DNA of 46,503 nucleotides from an uncultured Lachnospiraceae bacterium (GTDB lineage Bacteria; Bacillota; Clostridia; Lachnospirales; Lachnospiraceae), in the NCBI GenBank assembly GCA_947178145.1, contig CAMWXE010000041.1, forward strand, positions 1 through 46,503, given 5' to 3'. Shown here one piece after another: positions 44,027 through 46,503 of the stretch. The position numbers and the translations under genes were made by a program. How positions within the stretch are numbered: position 1 is the stretch's first letter; each line of letters begins with the position of its first letter. The notes beneath the pieces were generated by a model. The model was not told where the DNA came from and ran no database searches. It saw only the letters and a list, made by a program, of their open reading frames with translations.

Positions 44027-45730
44027 ATGGGCAGCCGTACTATCGTAAACCTAGGAGGACAGCGGTTTGACCGGATACGGGAACAGGGGGCTTTTTATAT
44101 TGATAAGACCGGATTTATCAAAGAATGGTGGGAAGACGGTTCGGATGTGACACTCATCACCCGCCCGCGCAGGTTTGGCAAAACACTAAACATGAGTATG
44201 ACTGCGTGTTTTTTCTCCAATCAATATGCAAACAGAGGAGATTTATTCGAGGGACTGGAAGTCTGGAACGATGAAAGATACAGGCAGCTCCAGGGGACAT
44301 ATCCTGTGATATTTCTGAGCTTTGCGGGGGTAAAGGCAGCCAGATATGCAGATATGGAATACCTGCTGACAGAGACATTTGCAAAATTGTATGAACAAAA
44401 CAGATACCTGCTCAAGGGAGGACTTCTGAGTGAAAATGAGGTTGAATATTATAACAGGATAAAACCGGGAATGGATGGAACGGCTGCATTCGGAGCCGTC
44501 AATTCCATGTGTGAGTTTATGCACCGCTATTATAAAAAAGAAGTAATCATTCTCCTTGATGAGTACGATACCCCAATGCAGGAAGCATGGCTTGGCGATT
44601 ACTGGGATGAGGCTGTGAAGTTCTTCAGAATCTTTTTTGACAATACGTTCAAGACAAACCCACATCTGTATCGTGGAATCATAACAGGGATTGCGAGAAT
44701 CTCAAAGGAGAGTATTTTTTCAGACCTCAACAATCTCAAAGTAATGACAACCACATCGAATCAGTATGCCACGTCATTTGGCTTTACGGAGCAGGAGGTA
44801 TTTCAGGCGCTCGATGACATGGGACTTGGCAGTGAAAAAGAGAATGTCAGGCGATGGTATGATGGATTCACGTTTGGAAAGCACACAGACATCTATAATC
44901 CATGGTCTATCTCTTCCTTTATCGAAAATAATGGGGAATATGCAGCATACTGGACAAACACGAGTTCAAACAGTTTGGTAAATTCTCTGATTCAGAGAGG
45001 AAATATATCGGTTAAGCAGATAATGGAAACGCTCATCACAGGCGGCAGCTTTACAGCTGTGATCGATGAGCAGATTGTATTTACCCAGCTTGACGGCAAC
45101 GGGAATGCCATCTGGAGCCTGCTGCTTGCCACAGGATATTTAAAAGTACTGGAAGTGGATATTGTAGGGATACGCAAAGATAAGCTGTATACACTGACCC
45201 TTACCAATCTGGAAGTTAAAATCATGTTTGAAAACATGGTGGATCGTTGGTTCCAGCAAGGCGAAACAGATGCTTATTATAATGAGTTTATCAATGCCCT
45301 ATTAAATGATAATGTCAGAAAGATGAATACATTTATGAACAAGGTTGCGCTTGAAACGTTCAGCTCCTTTGACAGCGGGAATAAGCCGTCTGATGAAACG
45401 CATCCCGAGCGTTTTTATCACGGCTTTGTACTTGGCATGGTGGTCAATCTGGCGAGTCGATATAAAGTCATTTCAAACAGGGAGAGCGGGTACGGACGCT
45501 ATGATGTGATGATTAAACCGCTGGACAGGTCTGACAAGGCTTTTATCTTTGAATTTAAAGTGATGGATGCGGATGACGATGAGGATACGCTTGAGGATAC
45601 GCTTGCAAACGCCCTTGCACAGATTGAGGAAAAGCAGTATGAGACAGCGCTTATCGCGGAAGGATTCGCGCCGGAACGCATCAGGAAGTATGGGTTTGCA
45701 TTTAAAGGCAAAAAGTGTCTGATTGGGTAG
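44027..45730 (+). CDS. AAA-ATPase-like / PD-(D/E)XK nuclease-domain protein, copy C
   Basis: 567 residues, a diverged relative of copies A and B. It has P-loop TRPRRFGKT at about 43-51, Walker B VIILLDEYDTPM near 183, and the nuclease triad in GYGRYD and FEFK near the C-terminus, ending in the same KKCLIG tail. The ATG at 44027 is 7 bases after AGGAGG; a GTG two codons upstream is less likely. It is transcribed from its own promoter, and a fourth copy follows on the same strand after 63 bases. The role of the family is not established. Confidence 0.88.
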   Translation: MGSRTIVNLGGQRFDRIREQGAFYIDKTGFIKEWWEDGSDVTLITRPRRFGKTLNMSMTACFFSNQYANRGDLFEGLEVWNDERYRQLQGTYPVIFLSFAGVKAARYADMEYLLTETFAKLYEQNRYLLKGGLLSENEVEYYNRIKPGMDGTAAFGAVNSMCEFMHRYYKKEVIILLDEYDTPMQEAWLGDYWDEAVKFFRIFFDNTFKTNPHLYRGIITGIARISKESIFSDLNNLKVMTTTSNQYATSFGFTEQEVFQALDDMGLGSEKENVRRWYDGFTFGKHTDIYNPWSISSFIENNGEYAAYWTNTSSNSLVNSLIQRGNISVKQIMETLITGGSFTAVIDEQIVFTQLDGNGNAIWSLLLATGYLKVLEVDIVGIRKDKLYTLTLTNLEVKIMFENMVDRWFQQGETDAYYNEFINALLNDNVRKMNTFMNKVALETFSSFDSGNKPSDETHPERFYHGFVLGMVVNLASRYKVISNRESGYGRYDVMIKPLDRSDKAFIFEFKVMDADDDEDTLEDTLANALAQIEEKQYETALIAEGFAPERIRKYGFAFKGKKCLIG

Positions 45731-45793
45731 AAATCCATAGAAGCGCAAGGACGGGACTCGTGATTACAATCAAAGCGAATTGGGAGGTGTGCT

Positions 45794-46503
45794 ATGAACA
45801 ACAAAACATTCGTCAATATAGGCGTACAGCGGTTTGACCGACTAAGGGAACAGGGAGCTTTTTATATTGATAAGACCAGATTTATCAAAGAATGGTGGGA
45901 AGGCGGTTCGGATGTGACACTCATCACCCGCCCGCGCAGGTTTGGCAAAACACTGAACATGAGTATGGTGGAGTGCTTTTTTTCGAATAAATACGCAAAC
46001 AGGAGCGACTTGTTCGAGGGACTTGATATCTGGAATGACATGCGGTACAGACAGCTCCAGGGAACGTATCCTGTGATATTCCTGAGCTTTGCAGGGGTAA
46101 AGGCAGATAATATTGCGGATATGAAAGCAACCGTAAAAATTATCCTTGCAAATATATATGGAATGCACAGGAGTATCATGAATTCCGATTGCTTTACTGA
46201 GAATGACAGGGAAGCTTTTGCGGCTGTAAACGAAAAAATGGATGATGTCAAAGCATGCACTGCCCTCAATACTTTGTGCATCTATCTTGAGAAGCATTAC
46301 AAGAAGGATGTGATTGTGCTGCTTGATGAGTACGATACCCCCATGCAGGAGGCATGGCTTGGCGGTTACTGGGACGAGGCTGTGAAGTTCTTAAGAATCT
46401 TCTTTGACAATACATTCAAGACGAACCCACATCTGTACCGGGGAATCATAACAGGGATTACAAGAATCTCAAAAGAGAGTATTTTTTCAGACCTCAACAA
46501 TCT
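45794..46503 (+). CDS. AAA-ATPase-like / PD-(D/E)XK protein, copy D (cut by window end)
   Basis: The first 236 codons are present and the frame is open to the end of the window. P-loop TRPRRFGKT and Walker B VIVLLDEYDTPM are intact; the nuclease domain lies outside the window. The N-terminus (MNNKTFVNIGVQRFDRLREQG) is close to copy C. Long stretches toward the window end, for example the part encoding NPHLYRGIITGI.RISKESIFSDLNN, are nearly the same in DNA as copy C, while residues ~95-160 differ strongly. This is a mosaic pattern. The ATG follows GGGAGG by 6 bases. Confidence 0.85.
   Translation, partial: MNNKTFVNIGVQRFDRLREQGAFYIDKTRFIKEWWEGGSDVTLITRPRRFGKTLNMSMVECFFSNKYANRSDLFEGLDIWNDMRYRQLQGTYPVIFLSFAGVKADNIADMKATVKIILANIYGMHRSIMNSDCFTENDREAFAAVNEKMDDVKACTALNTLCIYLEKHYKKDVIVLLDEYDTPMQEAWLGGYWDEAVKFLRIFFDNTFKTNPHLYRGIITGITRISKESIFSDLNN

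Overview
The window looks like the chromosome of a gut-type anaerobic Firmicute, most probably a member of the Lachnospiraceae (Clostridia). This rests on the gene families present (AAA-ATPase-like/PD-(D/E)XK proteins, Rpn-type nucleases, LytTR/DUF3021 modules, BlaI/BlaR1 pairs, FIST and HD-GYP signalling, YARHG lipoproteins), on Gram-positive AGGAGG-type ribosome sites, and on a sodium-type F-ATPase rotor subunit. No rRNA, tRNA, CRISPR array or intact insertion sequence was seen.

Layout. 0-10 kb: a duplicated-domain lipoprotein, a cupin, a methyltransferase, two tandem and almost identical AAA-ATPase-like/PD-(D/E)XK genes, and a BlaR1/BlaI regulatory pair. 10-17 kb: a membrane-anchored SH3-like protein, a TipAS-type MerR regulator with its own 19-bp-spacer promoter, and an operon reading ABC ATPase, ABC permease, LytTR regulator, DUF3021 membrane protein, YARHG lipoprotein and a BlaI remnant. 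17-18.8 kb: an Rpn-type nuclease with an in-frame 12-bp repeat, and an unknown cytosolic protein. 18.9-26.4 kb: the complete F-type ATP synthase operon atpZ-I-B-E-F-H-A-G-D-C on the minus strand, with related hairpin elements in its wide intergenic gaps. 26.5-30.1 kb: a soluble signalling operon FIST, MCP, HPt and REC-HD-GYP. A DUF402 gene follows at 30.3 kb.

31-43 kb is a visibly more A+T-rich island and the most interesting part. On the minus strand it carries an FRG-domain protein, a TIR-TPR protein, RdrA (ATPase) and RdrB (adenosine deaminase), the last two forming a RADAR phage-defence system. Next come a small XRE regulator and a 662-residue regulator with two HTH regions around TPR-like helices, which resembles an RRNPP quorum-sensing receptor. 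A 56-residue secreted-peptide gene, easily missed by size cut-offs, runs convergently into the 3' end of the receptor gene. My reading (inference) is a composite TIR/FRG/RADAR defence island whose expression may follow a peptide signal. Hairpins with the arm (A)AGGGACAGAATTG occur at several places in and around the island and look like a REP/MITE-like family.

43-46.5 kb: a small secreted protein, then two more AAA-ATPase-like/PD-(D/E)XK genes on the plus strand. The last is cut by the window end. The family therefore occurs at both ends of the window in opposite orientation.
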